Assembly: GCF_013395055.1 (NCBI RefSeq) | Contig: NZ_CP058349.1 | Location: forward strand, 3,223,501-3,287,500 | Origin: Pseudomonas sp. ABC1 | Lineage (GTDB): Bacteria > Pseudomonadota > Gammaproteobacteria > Pseudomonadales > Pseudomonadaceae | DNA length: 64,000 nucleotides | Reading direction: 5' to 3' | Shown here: positions 8,638-16,462 of the stretch, one piece after another | How the letters are laid out: every line of letters begins with the position of its first letter | Position numbering within the stretch: position 1 is the stretch's first letter | Notes under the pieces: generated by a model | The model's input: the letters and a program-made list of their open reading frames with translations, nothing else | Database searches by the model: none | What the model was told of the DNA's origin: nothing | Program-made: the position numbers and the translations under genes

Positions 8638-9525
8638 TCAGTGCTTCCTTTCGACGATATAGCGCGCCAGCTCCGATAGCGCCTGGGCGTGTTCGCCGAA
8701 CGGCTGCAAGGCCTGCTGTGCCTCGGCGCAGAGTCCGCGGGCATAGTCCTTGGCGGCTTGCAGGCCGAGCAGGGCCGGGTAGGTGGGTTTGTCGTGGGCC
8801 TGGTCCTTGCCCTGGGTCTTGCCGAGGGTGGCGGTGTCGCTTTCCACATCGAGCACGTCGTCCTGCACCTGGAAGGCCAAGCCGACGGCTTCGGCATAAC
8901 GGTGCAGGGCGTCAAGGCTGGCCGGGTCGGCATTGCCGCTGGCCAGTGCGCCAAGGCGCACGCTGGCCTCGATCAGTGCGCCGGTCTTGTGCCGGTGCAT
9001 GCGCATCAGGTCGGCCTGATCCAGGCGCTGTCCGACCGAGCCCAGGTCGATGGCCTGTCCGCCTACCATGCCGGCGGAGCCTGCCGCCCGTGCCAGGGTG
9101 CTGAACATGCGCAGGCGCAAGGCCGGGTCGGCGGGGTTGAAGCGTGCTTCGGCCAGGGTCTCAAAGGCCAGGCTTTGCAGGCCATCGCCCGCGAGGATCG
9201 CGCAGGCTTCGTCGAAGGCCTTGTGGGTGGTCGGCTGGCCACGGCGCAGGTCGTCGTCGTCCATGGCCGGCAGATCGTCATGCACCAGCGAGTAGGCGTG
9301 GATCAGTTCCACCGCGCAGGCGGCGCCATCTGCCTGGGCGCGGTCGCCGCGCAGGGCGTCGCTGGCGGCATAAACGAGCAGCGGGCGCACCCGTTTGCCG
9401 CCGTTCATCACGCTGTAGCGCATGGCCTGGTAGAGGCGTTCGAGCTGGGGCAGGGGCGGTGTGAATAGGCTGTCCAGGCAGTGGTCGACACGTTCCTGGC
9501 AGTGGCGCTGGTAGTCTCCGATCAT
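8638..9525 (-). CDS. ispA: (2E,6E)-farnesyl diphosphate synthase
   Basis: A 295-residue prenyltransferase making farnesyl diphosphate from isopentenyl and dimethylallyl diphosphate. The first aspartate-rich motif is DDLPAMDDDDLRRG from residue 83 and the second is DDVLDVESD from 222; the GGKRVRP substrate-binding segment is at 42-48. The ATG at 9525 overlaps the xseB stop codon as ATGA, which fixes the start; upstream in-frame ATGs are inside xseB. The gene pair xseB-ispA is usual in Pseudomonas, but dxs, which normally follows ispA, is not here: the next gene is the convergent waaA. Confidence 0.96.
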   Translation of the reverse strand: MIGDYQRHCQERVDHCLDSLFTPPLPQLERLYQAMRYSVMNGGKRVRPLLVYAASDALRGDRAQADGAACAVELIHAYSLVHDDLPAMDDDDLRRGQPTTHKAFDEACAILAGDGLQSLAFETLAEARFNPADPALRLRMFSTLARAAGSAGMVGGQAIDLGSVGQRLDQADLMRMHRHKTGALIEASVRLGALASGNADPASLDALHRYAEAVGLAFQVQDDVLDVESDTATLGKTQGKDQAHDKPTYPALLGLQAAKDYARGLCAEAQQALQPFGEHAQALSELARYIVERKH

Positions 9526-9764
9526 GCCTGCGGGTCCGCCTCGAATGGCTGCTCGCGCAAGTCGCCGTCCTGTTGCAGCAGGATTTTCACTTTCTGTTCG
9601 GCCTGGTCTAGGGCGGCCTGGCATTCACGGGTCAGGCCGATGCCTTGCTCGAAGCAGGCGAGCGAGTCTTCCAGCGACAGCTCGCCGCTTTCCAGGCGCT
9701 CGACCAGTTGTTGCAGGTCGGCGAGGGATTTTTCAAAATCGAGGGTGGCTTTCTTGCGGGCCAT
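9522..9764 (-). CDS. xseB: Exodeoxyribonuclease VII small subunit
   Basis: An 80-residue helical protein that forms the multi-copy small-subunit part of exonuclease VII together with XseA. It contains the family signature DFEKSLADLQQLVERLESGELSLEDSLACFEQG (residues 9-41, quoted here in two parts: DFEKSLADLQQLVERLE and SGELSLEDSLACFEQG). I start at the ATG at 9764 (MARKKAT), as in other Pseudomonas XseB; an in-frame TTG two codons upstream has no advantage. It overlaps ispA by four bases. Upstream lies the long repeat-rich gap, so its promoter should be just right of 9764. Confidence 0.95.
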   Translation of the reverse strand: MARKKATLDFEKSLADLQQLVERLESGELSLEDSLACFEQGIGLTRECQAALDQAEQKVKILLQQDGDLREQPFEADPQA

Positions 9765-9867
9765 TGGCAAACCTGTGGTTCAAGGCGGTATCTGAAGGTG
9801 GCGCGACATTAGCAAGAAAGGCCACTTCGGGCCACCACGTCGGCCTAGTGCTCAGGGCAAGTGCTGT

Positions 9868-10060
9868 ATGAAGGGTGAAACTGGATGGGCAGTGTTGTCT
9901 TGGTATTTTGGCGTACACCCGTCAGCCTTGTGGTGGCTGAGCCACCGGTTTCGGCCTTACGCCGAGTCACTTTCTCTTGTTCGCACAAGAGAAAGTGACC
10001 AAAGAGAATGCGCCCCCAGCATACGGCCCCTGCGCTTCGCTACGGGGTTCCCTCGCTCCA
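9868..10060 (+). repeat. Intergenic repeat module, copy A
   Basis: Begins near TGAAGGGTGAAACTGG, passes through GGCGTACACCCG and a perfect 15-bp stem with 4-base loop (9966-9980 pairing with 9985-9999), then CGCCCCCAG and a GC-rich block that ends TACGGGGTTCC. The same succession of blocks recurs on the minus strand at 10310-10500. The block 10020-10051 is a perfect inverted match to 10323-10354. A truncated relative lies at 40655-40702. It looks like a dispersed non-coding Pseudomonas repeat with a strong hairpin. Confidence 0.65.
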
Positions 10061-10309
10061 TCGCCGTTCCAGGGGCACGCCGCGAAGGGCCATCCATGGC
10101 CCATCGCGCCTCTCGCGGCATCCCTGCCGCTCAACCCCTTACACGACGATTCCGCTCGGCCTCCTGATGGGGGTGGTGAAGCGTGCGGTGACTGGAAGAT
10201 CGAATTAAACAGACTTGATTGAAGTTTGTCTTTAGGTCTTGTCTGCAAGGGATGTTATAGACGCAGCATCCCCCCCCTTTCAGAAGGCTGAACGCCGGCC
10301 CCCGGAGCG

Positions 10310-10500
10310 ATGCCGGAGTGAAGGAACCCCGTAGCGAAGCGCAGGGGCCGTATGACTGGGGGCGTGTTTCTTTGCTTCCTTTCTTTGCACGAGCAAAGAA
10401 AGGGAGGCGCCGTAAGGGCGCAACCGGTGGCCCAGTCACCACAAATGCTGCGGGTGTACGCAAAAAGCCCAGCCAATATTGTTTAGCCTCCACCCCGATT
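10310..10500 (-). repeat. Intergenic repeat module, copy B (inverted)
   Basis: Read on the minus strand it has the same order of blocks as copy A: GGCTTTTTGCGTACACCCG, GTGACTGGGCCACCGGTT, a hairpin (11-bp stem 10378-10388 with 10393-10403, loop of four), CGCCCCCAG and the GC-rich block. The hairpin arms differ in sequence from copy A while keeping the pairing, which points to selection for the stem. Together the copies form a large inverted pair. Confidence 0.65.
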
Positions 10501-10521
10501 CCTCCACCTCCCTGCGCCTGA

Positions 10522-10959
10522 TTACTCGCTACGCGACCGCCCCGGCCCATGCAGACGAATGACAATCTCGCTATCGGCATCGCCATGGATAAAGCGGCTC
10601 TTGCCCGGACGTGGCTTGCCGTTGAACAGCGACGGGTCGTTGGAGAAGCCGACCGGCTCCAATGGAATACCTCGCGGGCTCAGGTCGAGGTGCCCGTTGC
10701 CGTTGCTGTCCTGGAACAACTGGATGGCGTATTCGCCGGGCGGCAGTCGGGGCAGGCGCACCAGCGTTGAATCGCTCTGTGCCTGATAGAGGGCGGGCTC
10801 CCAGGTTTTCTGCGTGGCGGGCACCAGCGCCAGGTGGACGCTGCCCTCGGCCTGCCTGCCCTCGACCCGCACCAGCAGATCGCCCGCCAATGCCGTGCCG
10901 GGCAATAGCAGCAGGCCTATTACAGTTCGAAGAATTCTCTGTGGCATAATCCGGCCCAT
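10522..10959 (-). CDS. DUF2141 family exported protein
   Basis: A 145-residue protein with a signal peptide (cleavage after GTALA, about residue 25) and a compact beta-rich domain with LLVRVEGRQAEGSVHLALVP, LPPGEYAIQLFQDSNGNGHLD and GIPLEPVGFSND, the DUF2141 signature. The DSNGNGHLD segment looks like a calcium-loop. Function of the family is not established. It starts 21 bp from darA in the opposite direction, so the two share a promoter region and it probably belongs to the pigment locus, where such genes often occur. The ATG at 10959 is used; an in-frame ATG at 10947 is possible. Confidence 0.75.
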   Translation of the reverse strand: MGRIMPQRILRTVIGLLLLPGTALAGDLLVRVEGRQAEGSVHLALVPATQKTWEPALYQAQSDSTLVRLPRLPPGEYAIQLFQDSNGNGHLDLSPRGIPLEPVGFSNDPSLFNGKPRPGKSRFIHGDADSEIVIRLHGPGRSRSE

Positions 10960-10980
10960 TTTGCAGGGGATCCTCTTGGC

Positions 10981-11898
10981 ATGCGGCAGGTTCTAGTCGT
11001 CCATTTTTCCCAGACCGGCCAGTTGGATCGGCTGGTCCGTTCGGTCTGCGCACCATTGCAGGCCGACGAGGGTATCCAGGTCGATTTCCTGGCGTTACAC
11101 CCCGCGCAGCCCTTTCCCTTTCCCTGGCCATTCCTGAAGTTCTTCCGCGTCTTCCCGGAAACCGTGCTGATGCGCCCGCAGCCTTTGCTGCCGTTCGAGA
11201 TCGACACGGACAAGGACTACGATCTGGTGATCCTCGCCTATCAGGTCTGGTTCCTGTCGCCGTCGCTGCCGCTGACCAGCTTCCTGGCCTCGCCCGAGGC
11301 GGTCAGGCTGCTGCGCGACACGCCGGTGGTGACGCTGATCGGTTGCCGCAACATGTGGCTGATGGCGCAGGAGAAGGTCAAGGCGCGACTGGCACAGCTG
11401 GGCGCGCGACTGGTGGATAATATCGCCCTGACCGACGCTTGCGGTACTGCCGCGAGCTTCCTGGCGACGCCATTGTGGCTGTTCACCGGCCGGCGCAAGG
11501 CCTGGTCCTGGGTGCCCCGTGCCGGTATCGCCGATGAAGAGATCACGGCGGCGCAACGCTTTGGCGAGGCCATGCGCGTGCGTTTGCGGGCCGATGAGCG
11601 CCCGGTGTGCCAGCCCATGCTGCAAGGCCTGGGCGCGGTGCGGGTCGATGAGAAGCTGATCGCCAGCGAGCGGGTCGGCAACCGGAGTTTCCAGGTATGG
11701 GGGCGCCTGTTGTCCGCCCTGGGTCCGCAGGACAGCCTGCGCCGGGGTATCGGCCTGGTGTTCTATATCGCTTTCCTGATTTGCCTGATCCTGACCGTGG
11801 TGCCGCTGGGTGCCCTGTTGAAAAAACTGCTGGCCCCGTTGTCGCGGGAGCGCACACAGCGTGAAAGAGCCTATTTCGCTCAGCCTTCCGGCGAGTAG
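10981..11898 (+). CDS. darA: Dialkylresorcinol condensing enzyme (DarA-like)
   Basis: A 305-residue protein with a flavodoxin-like N-terminus (VLVVHFSQTGQLDRLV) and the segments PFPWPFLKFFRVFPE and LIGCRNMWLMAQEKVK that I recognise from DarA proteins. A hydrophobic segment near residues 256-282 (GLVFYIAFLICLILTVVPLG) suggests membrane attachment. In the DAR pathway DarA acts with the ketosynthase DarB to condense two beta-keto acyl intermediates into a cyclohexanedione that becomes a 2,5-dialkylresorcinol. It is the first gene of a plus-strand operon darA-darB-small protein-BtrH-like protein. No separate DarC-type aromatase is visible nearby. Confidence 0.88.
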   Translation: MRQVLVVHFSQTGQLDRLVRSVCAPLQADEGIQVDFLALHPAQPFPFPWPFLKFFRVFPETVLMRPQPLLPFEIDTDKDYDLVILAYQVWFLSPSLPLTSFLASPEAVRLLRDTPVVTLIGCRNMWLMAQEKVKARLAQLGARLVDNIALTDACGTAASFLATPLWLFTGRRKAWSWVPRAGIADEEITAAQRFGEAMRVRLRADERPVCQPMLQGLGAVRVDEKLIASERVGNRSFQVWGRLLSALGPQDSLRRGIGLVFYIAFLICLILTVVPLGALLKKLLAPLSRERTQRERAYFAQPSGE

Positions 11899-11915
11899 CC
11901 CGTAAAGGAGTGACA

Positions 11916-13073
11916 GTGGTACAGCCCGTTTTCATCAACCGCATCAGCGCCTGCCTGCCTTTCGACGCCGTCGACAACGAGCATATGGAACAACGCCTCG
12001 GCCAGGTCGGTGGCCGCCCGTCACGGGCCCGCAAGCTGGTGCTGCGGCGCAATGGCATCCGCCAGCGCCATTATGTGATCGACCCGGCCACCGGCGAACC
12101 CGCCATGAACAACGCCCAGCTCAGTGCCCAGGCGGTGCGCGGCCTGGCTGGCCCTGGCTTCGAACTGGACAGCCTGGACTGCCTGGTGGCGGGCACTTCG
12201 TCGCCGGACCAACTGATGCCGGGCCATGCCGTGATGGTGCATGGCGAGCTGGGCAATCCGTCCTGCGAGGTGGTCACCACCGCGGGTATCTGCCTGTGTG
12301 GTGTGACCGCGATGAAGTACGCCTGGCTCAGCGTGGCCAGTGGCGAGAGTCGCAATGCCGTCGCCTGCGGCTCGGAAGTGGCCTCGGGGATGATGCATGC
12401 GCGCAATTTCGACGGCGAGTACGAGAGCCGCGTCGATGAGCTTGAACAGCATCCGGAGATCGCCTTCGAGAAGGATTTCCTGCGCTGGATGCTTTCAGAC
12501 GGCGCTGGCGCCGTCTGGTTGCAGGACCGTCCCAACGCCCGGGGCCTGAGTCTGCGCGTCGACTGGATCGACATCCTGTCCTTCGCCGACCGCCTGCCCG
12601 CCTGCATGTATGCCGGCGCGGAGAAGGTGGATGGGCAACTGCGCGGCTGGGCCCTGTTCGACAGCGAGCAGCGCAGCCGGCTGTCGCTGATGGCGGTCAA
12701 GCAGGACGTGCGGTTGCTCAATGAGAACATCGTGCGCTACACCGTCGAAGAGACCCTTGCGCGCATCCTGCAACGCCGTGAACTGCGTGCCGAGGCGATC
12801 GATCACTTCCTGCCGCATTATTCCTCGGAGTATTTCCGCGACCTGCTGGCCGAAGGCTTGCAGCGGGTTGGCCTGGCGATTCCCCAGGAGCGCTGGTTCA
12901 CCAACCTGACCCGCAAGGGCAACGTCGGCTCGGCCTCGATCTACCTGATCCTCGAAGAGCTGTTCAACAGCGGGCGCCTGCGCAGTGGAGAGACATTGCT
13001 CTGCTACATCCCCGAGAGCGGTCGTTTTTCCAGTGCCTTCATGCATCTGACGGTGGTTGGCGATGAAGCTTGA
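11916..13073 (+). CDS. darB: Beta-ketoacyl-ACP synthase III-type DAR synthase (DarB-like)
   Basis: A 385-residue ketosynthase of the KAS III fold. Catalytic elements visible are the cysteine region TTAGICLCGVTAMKYAW, the histidine in DHFLPHYSSEYF, and the asparagine in GNVGSASIYLIL. It would condense two ACP- or CoA-bound acyl chains before DarA closes the ring. I start at the GTG at 11916 because AAAGGAG ends five bases before it; the in-frame GTG at 11910 lies within that ribosome-binding site. It is 17 bp downstream of darA, and its end overlaps the next gene by 11 bases, so translation is probably coupled. Confidence 0.88.
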   Translation: MVQPVFINRISACLPFDAVDNEHMEQRLGQVGGRPSRARKLVLRRNGIRQRHYVIDPATGEPAMNNAQLSAQAVRGLAGPGFELDSLDCLVAGTSSPDQLMPGHAVMVHGELGNPSCEVVTTAGICLCGVTAMKYAWLSVASGESRNAVACGSEVASGMMHARNFDGEYESRVDELEQHPEIAFEKDFLRWMLSDGAGAVWLQDRPNARGLSLRVDWIDILSFADRLPACMYAGAEKVDGQLRGWALFDSEQRSRLSLMAVKQDVRLLNENIVRYTVEETLARILQRRELRAEAIDHFLPHYSSEYFRDLLAEGLQRVGLAIPQERWFTNLTRKGNVGSASIYLILEELFNSGRLRSGETLLCYIPESGRFSSAFMHLTVVGDEA

Positions 13074-13470
13074 CGAAGTGCCCCAGGACGCCAATTCCAT
13101 CTATGGCGGACACAGCAAGTTGCTCTACGCGGTGGACGAGAAAGGCCACTACCAGGGCGCGCAGAGCACGGGCTGGGACGCCGAAGCCTATTCCACGCGC
13201 CAGGCCCTGGCCGAGTTGCAGCACCTGGAGGCGGAGGCCGAAGCCGCTTGGCGGCGTGGTGAAGCCTCGCCATTGCAATGCCTGATGTACCGCTATCGCC
13301 TGGATGAGCCGGCCCTGGCCCAGGTGACCGGGCTGTGGCGCTGGCGCATTCGCCGGCATTTTCGCCCGCAGGTCTACCGCCGCCTCGGCGCTGCGCTACT
13401 GGCGCGCTATGCCGAGGCCTTCGGTTTGCCCGTCGAGCAATTGATCGATTACCAGAAGGATGCGGCATGA
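13063..13470 (+). CDS. Unknown 135-residue protein of the DAR operon
   Basis: A soluble protein, 135 residues from the ATG at 13063, with no signal peptide or membrane segment. It has an acidic, helix-rich first half (ALAELQHLEAEAEAAW) and a basic second half (LWRWRIRRHFRPQVYRRLGAAL) that might fold as a small helix-turn-helix-like bundle. I do not recognise it. Its position, overlapping the darB end by 11 bases and the BtrH-like gene by ATGA, makes it an integral part of the operon, perhaps a partner or carrier-interacting subunit of one of those enzymes; that is inference. Confidence 0.7.
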   Translation: MKLDEVPQDANSIYGGHSKLLYAVDEKGHYQGAQSTGWDAEAYSTRQALAELQHLEAEAEAAWRRGEASPLQCLMYRYRLDEPALAQVTGLWRWRIRRHFRPQVYRRLGAALLARYAEAFGLPVEQLIDYQKDAA

Positions 13471-14468
13471 CGGCTTTCCAGCACAGACAGAGCGCCCACT
13501 GCGAGAGTGGTGTCATGGCCAGCCTGCTGACCCACGCCGGGTTGCCCATGAGCGAGCCGATGGCGTTCGGCCTGGCTTCCGGCCTGGCGTTCGCCTACCT
13601 GCCGATCGTCAAGCTCAGCGGCATGCCGCTGATCGCCTACCGCATGCCGCCCCGGCACCTGATCAAGACCTTGAGCAAACGCCTGGGCGCACGTCTGCAC
13701 AGCCAGACCTTCAACTCGCCGGAGCGGGGCCGCCAGGCGCTGGATACGCTGCTCGACAGCGGCCGCCTGGCCGGCCTGCAGAGTTCGGTGTTCTGGTTGC
13801 CGTATTTCCCGCCGGAGATGCGCTTTCACTTCAATGCCCACAACCTGCTGGCCTATGGCCGCGAGGGTGACGAATACCTGATCAGCGATCCGGTGTTCGA
13901 AGAGCCGGTGCGCTGCGCCGGAGCGGATTTGCAGAAAGCGCGCTTCGCCAAGGGCGCGCTGGCGGCCAAGGGGCTGATGTACTGGCTGGACGATGTGCCG
14001 CTGGAGCAGGACTGGTCGCGCCTGGTGCGCAAGAGCGTGCTGTCGACCACGCGCATTCTCGATGGCATGCCGCTGCCCTGGATCGGTATCCGTGGCATTG
14101 ACCACCTGGCCAGCCAGGTTGAACGCCTCGATCCGACGCAGGCCAAGTACAACCGCCTGTACCTCACGCACATCGTGCGCATGCAGGAGGAGATCGGTAC
14201 CGGGGGCGCCGGTTTCCGTTTCATGTACGCGTCTTTCCTCGAAGAGGCTGGCGAGAAGATCGGAGCGCCCGAACTGCGCGAGGCATCGCGGCGCCTGACC
14301 GCCATCGGCGACGACTGGCGTCAGTTCGCTTCGGGTTGTGTGCGGGCCAGTCGTGCCAAGGGTGAAGCGCCGGACTTTCGCCCCATCGCAGAGAGCTTGC
14401 GCGCCATCGCCCGGCAGGAGCGTGAGTTGATGAAGGAACTGTCAGCCTGGTCTCGCCGTAAACAATAG
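13467..14468 (+). CDS. BtrH-like N-terminal domain protein, candidate acyltransferase
   Basis: A 333-residue protein whose first half resembles the BtrH N-terminal domain. BtrH of butirosin synthesis moves an acyl chain from its ACP onto an aminoglycoside. A possible catalytic triad is visible: C12 in HCESGVMASLL, H125 in HFNAHNLLAYG, and D141 in YLISDPVF. The second half is helical and contains conserved-looking MPLPWIGIRGIDHLA. The ATG at 13467 overlaps the previous stop (ATGA), fixing the start. Its place directly after the DAR genes suggests it joins an ACP-bound acid, such as the aryl polyene, to the resorcinol hydroxyl. That role is inference; a cysteine protease-like or structural role is also possible. 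Confidence 0.75.
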   Translation: MTAFQHRQSAHCESGVMASLLTHAGLPMSEPMAFGLASGLAFAYLPIVKLSGMPLIAYRMPPRHLIKTLSKRLGARLHSQTFNSPERGRQALDTLLDSGRLAGLQSSVFWLPYFPPEMRFHFNAHNLLAYGREGDEYLISDPVFEEPVRCAGADLQKARFAKGALAAKGLMYWLDDVPLEQDWSRLVRKSVLSTTRILDGMPLPWIGIRGIDHLASQVERLDPTQAKYNRLYLTHIVRMQEEIGTGGAGFRFMYASFLEEAGEKIGAPELREASRRLTAIGDDWRQFASGCVRASRAKGEAPDFRPIAESLRAIARQERELMKELSAWSRRKQ

Positions 14469-14479
14469 GCTTAGGTTTT

Positions 14480-14546
14480 CGTAGGGTGCGCCATGCGCAC
14501 CGGGCCAGCGCTACGGTATCTCTCGGTGCGCATGGCGCACCCTACG
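14480..14546. repeat. Perfect 23-bp inverted repeat (REP-like), likely bidirectional terminator
   Basis: The arms 14480-14502 and 14524-14546 are exact reverse complements, with a 21-base loop; each contains GTAGGGTGCGCCATGCGCAC. It lies between two convergent genes, so it may end both transcripts although no T-run follows. The same unit recurs, slightly degraded in one arm, at 31134-31188. Confidence 0.75.
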
Positions 14547-15102
14547 GCAGGCTTGTGCGGGTGATCTTGAGAGAAGCGCTCAGTTCGGCAAAGCCTTCCG
14601 CGAGCCTGTTGTGAGGGCCGTTTTCCAGCAGGGCGGCCTGCACGGTGAAGTCTGCCTGTTCGTCCACCACCAGCAACAGCGCCTGGCTGACACTGCCGTC
14701 GGCCAGGTCGAGGGTGGCCAGCTGTTGTAGCTGGCGCCAGACGCGCGGCCCGGCGCCGATGAACAGGTTGGGGCCTTCCAGGCCGAGTTGCTGGGCCACG
14801 TGGAAGCCGGCGGCATTGCTGACGCTGTTGACGAATTCGAACGGCTTGGGCTGTCGCTGCTGCACGCAGACAGCGTCGAGCAGGGCGCCCATGGTGCTGC
14901 GCGCCGGGTGGCGCGAGGCGAGGTAGAGGCCGCAGTCGCTGCGTACCTGGCCTTTCAGTGGTGCTGCGCCGAGCAAGGCCAGCAGGATCAGCCGGTCGAT
15001 ACGCCGTGGAGGGTTGGGCAGCCATTCGACGAGGGCTGATTTCAGTGCCTTGTCGTCGCACTGGGCGTTGCCGTGCAGTTCATGGGCGGCGATCACCTTC
15101 AT
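14542..15102 (-). CDS. Chain-length-factor-like beta-ketoacyl synthase N-domain protein (second set)
   Basis: A 186-residue protein resembling the half-ketosynthase (Ketoacyl-synt_2 type) proteins of APE loci. Typical segments are DCGLYLASRHPARSTMGALLD and FVNSVSNAAGFHVAQQLGLEG. No Cys-His-His triad is present, so it is not an active condensing enzyme by itself; by analogy with ApeC it would pair with the neighbouring ketosynthase and set chain length. Its ATG overlaps the stop of that ketosynthase gene by four bases, supporting a heterodimer. Its 3' end runs into the right arm of the inverted repeat. The locus carries another, longer protein of this type at 37929-38651. Confidence 0.75.
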   Translation of the reverse strand: MKVIAAHELHGNAQCDDKALKSALVEWLPNPPRRIDRLILLALLGAAPLKGQVRSDCGLYLASRHPARSTMGALLDAVCVQQRQPKPFEFVNSVSNAAGFHVAQQLGLEGPNLFIGAGPRVWRQLQQLATLDLADGSVSQALLLVVDEQADFTVQAALLENGPHNRLAEGFAELSASLKITRTSLP

Positions 15103-16199
15103 GTTCTCATTCCCTGCAAGACCAGGCTGGCATTGTTGCCGCCGAAGCCGAAGAAGTTGGCCATCAGCAGGCCATCCGTCGGCATGCCGAAGGCGGCCGT
15201 CGGCAGCGGCAAAAGGGCTTCGCGCGCGTAGTCGAGTGGCGGTAACTGCCCCAGGCGCAAGGCGCTGAGCAGCAGCAGCGGTTCGCTCAGCCCGCAGGCG
15301 CCGAGGGTATGCCCGAGCCAGGGCTTGAGTACGCTCAGGGGTGGCGGTGTATCGCCGAACAGGCGGCGGATACCGTTGCTCTCCGCCAGGTCGTTGGCCC
15401 CGGTAGCGGTGCCATGCAGTTTGACCAGGGCAATGTCCTCGACCTGCCGGCCAGCGCTGTGCAGGGCGCGTTGCATGACCCAGTCGATATGGCTGCCGTC
15501 CTCGCGGGTGCTGGTCAGGCTGCTGGTGTCGCAGGCGCTGAAGCCGCCGAGCAGACGCGCCAGCGGTGCGGGTCCGGGCTCCAGGCCGAGCAGGGTGGCG
15601 GCATAGGCCTCACCCAGCACCAGCCCATCGCGCTGGGGATGGAAGGGGCGATACTGGCCGCTGGGGCTGCTCAGGTCGAGGGCGCCGAAACCTTGCATGG
15701 CCAGCACGCTGGGTGTCTCGAAGGCTAATACCAGTACGCGCCGGCAATGCCCGGCCGCCAGCAGGCGGGCACCGTAGAGCAGCCCGTTGGCGGCGCTGGT
15801 GCAGGCGGTGTTGAGGGTGAAGGCATCGAGAAAGCCCCAGCGCTGGCCCAGGCGCTCGGCCAGCAGGTCGAGGGGCGTCGAGTGCTCGCGGCGGAAGCCC
15901 TGCTCGCGCGTGGCACGGGCTTCCAGCTCGTTGATGTCCAGGCTGGTGCTGGCGATCAGCAGCAGGCAGTCGGCGGCGGAGTCATTGCCCAGCGTCTCGG
16001 CCAGCAGACGGTCCAGCCGTCGCTCCAGGTCGTCGGCATCGGCCCGGACGTTCAGGTAGCTGCGCGGCTCGCCCCGTTCATGCAGGGTGAACGGCTTTGC
16101 CGTGGGCTTGCGGTCTTCGTGCAAGGCCTGGGCTGCGCTCTCCAGGTCCGCGCCGAGGGCGCTCAGCAGTGCGCTGCGTTGCAGGTAGACCGGCGTCAT
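15099..16199 (-). CDS. Beta-ketoacyl-ACP synthase (second KS of the locus)
   Basis: A 366-residue condensing enzyme of the FabF/FabB fold with a full catalytic set: C133 (LNTACTSAANG), H262 (LHGTATGAND) and H297 (KPWLGHTLGACG), and the C-terminal FFGFGGNNASLVL. It is shorter than FabF (about 410), mostly in the N-terminal part. It sits between an ACP gene and the chain-length-factor-like gene, with four-base overlaps on both sides, so these three probably work as a unit. Whether it makes part of the polyene or the alkyl chains for the resorcinol is not clear from sequence. Confidence 0.87.
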   Translation of the reverse strand: MTPVYLQRSALLSALGADLESAAQALHEDRKPTAKPFTLHERGEPRSYLNVRADADDLERRLDRLLAETLGNDSAADCLLLIASTSLDINELEARATREQGFRREHSTPLDLLAERLGQRWGFLDAFTLNTACTSAANGLLYGARLLAAGHCRRVLVLAFETPSVLAMQGFGALDLSSPSGQYRPFHPQRDGLVLGEAYAATLLGLEPGPAPLARLLGGFSACDTSSLTSTREDGSHIDWVMQRALHSAGRQVEDIALVKLHGTATGANDLAESNGIRRLFGDTPPPLSVLKPWLGHTLGACGLSEPLLLLSALRLGQLPPLDYAREALLPLPTAAFGMPTDGLLMANFFGFGGNNASLVLQGMRT

Positions 16200-16462
16200 G
16201 AAGGTTCGCGGATGAAGGCGGCGATGCTGGCGATGCTGTTGAGTATGCGCCGCCCGTCCTTGGCGCCCTCGATGCGCACGCCATAGTGCTGTTGCAGGGC
16301 CAGCGAGACTTGCAGGGCGTCCAGGCTGTCCATCTGGATGCGGCTGTGCTGTCCGAACAGGGGTTCGTCATCGCTGATGCTTTGCCAGTCGATGTCGTCT
16401 TCCTTGTCGCATTCACGAATCAGCAGTTGCTTGAGCTGTTGTTCTAGTTGCTGGTTGTCCAT
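16196..16462 (-). CDS. Acyl carrier protein (third ACP of the locus)
   Basis: An 88-residue acidic helical protein with a phosphopantetheine site at S46 in QMDSLDALQ, as in ACPs. It is divergent from the two tandem ACPs at 36.6-37.2 kb. Its start lies inside the permease gene end (19-base overlap) and its stop overlaps the ketosynthase start. It most likely serves the adjacent KS and chain-length-factor pair. Confidence 0.85.
   Translation of the reverse strand: MDNQQLEQQLKQLLIRECDKEDDIDWQSISDDEPLFGQHSRIQMDSLDALQVSLALQQHYGVRIEGAKDGRRILNSIASIAAFIREPS

Larger units (their letters stand above)
9765..10521. other. Repeat-rich intergenic region without a gene
   Basis: About 757 bp between xseB and the DUF2141 gene. 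No frame encodes a recognisable protein. Most of it consists of two copies of one intergenic module in opposite orientation, listed separately, with a central stretch (about 10060-10310) that joins them. Confidence 0.7.

Noticed and set aside
10981..14468. A DarC-type aromatase in the DAR operon
   Set aside because: Neither the 135-residue protein nor the BtrH-like protein has a reductase or oxidase motif, and no other gene fits nearby.
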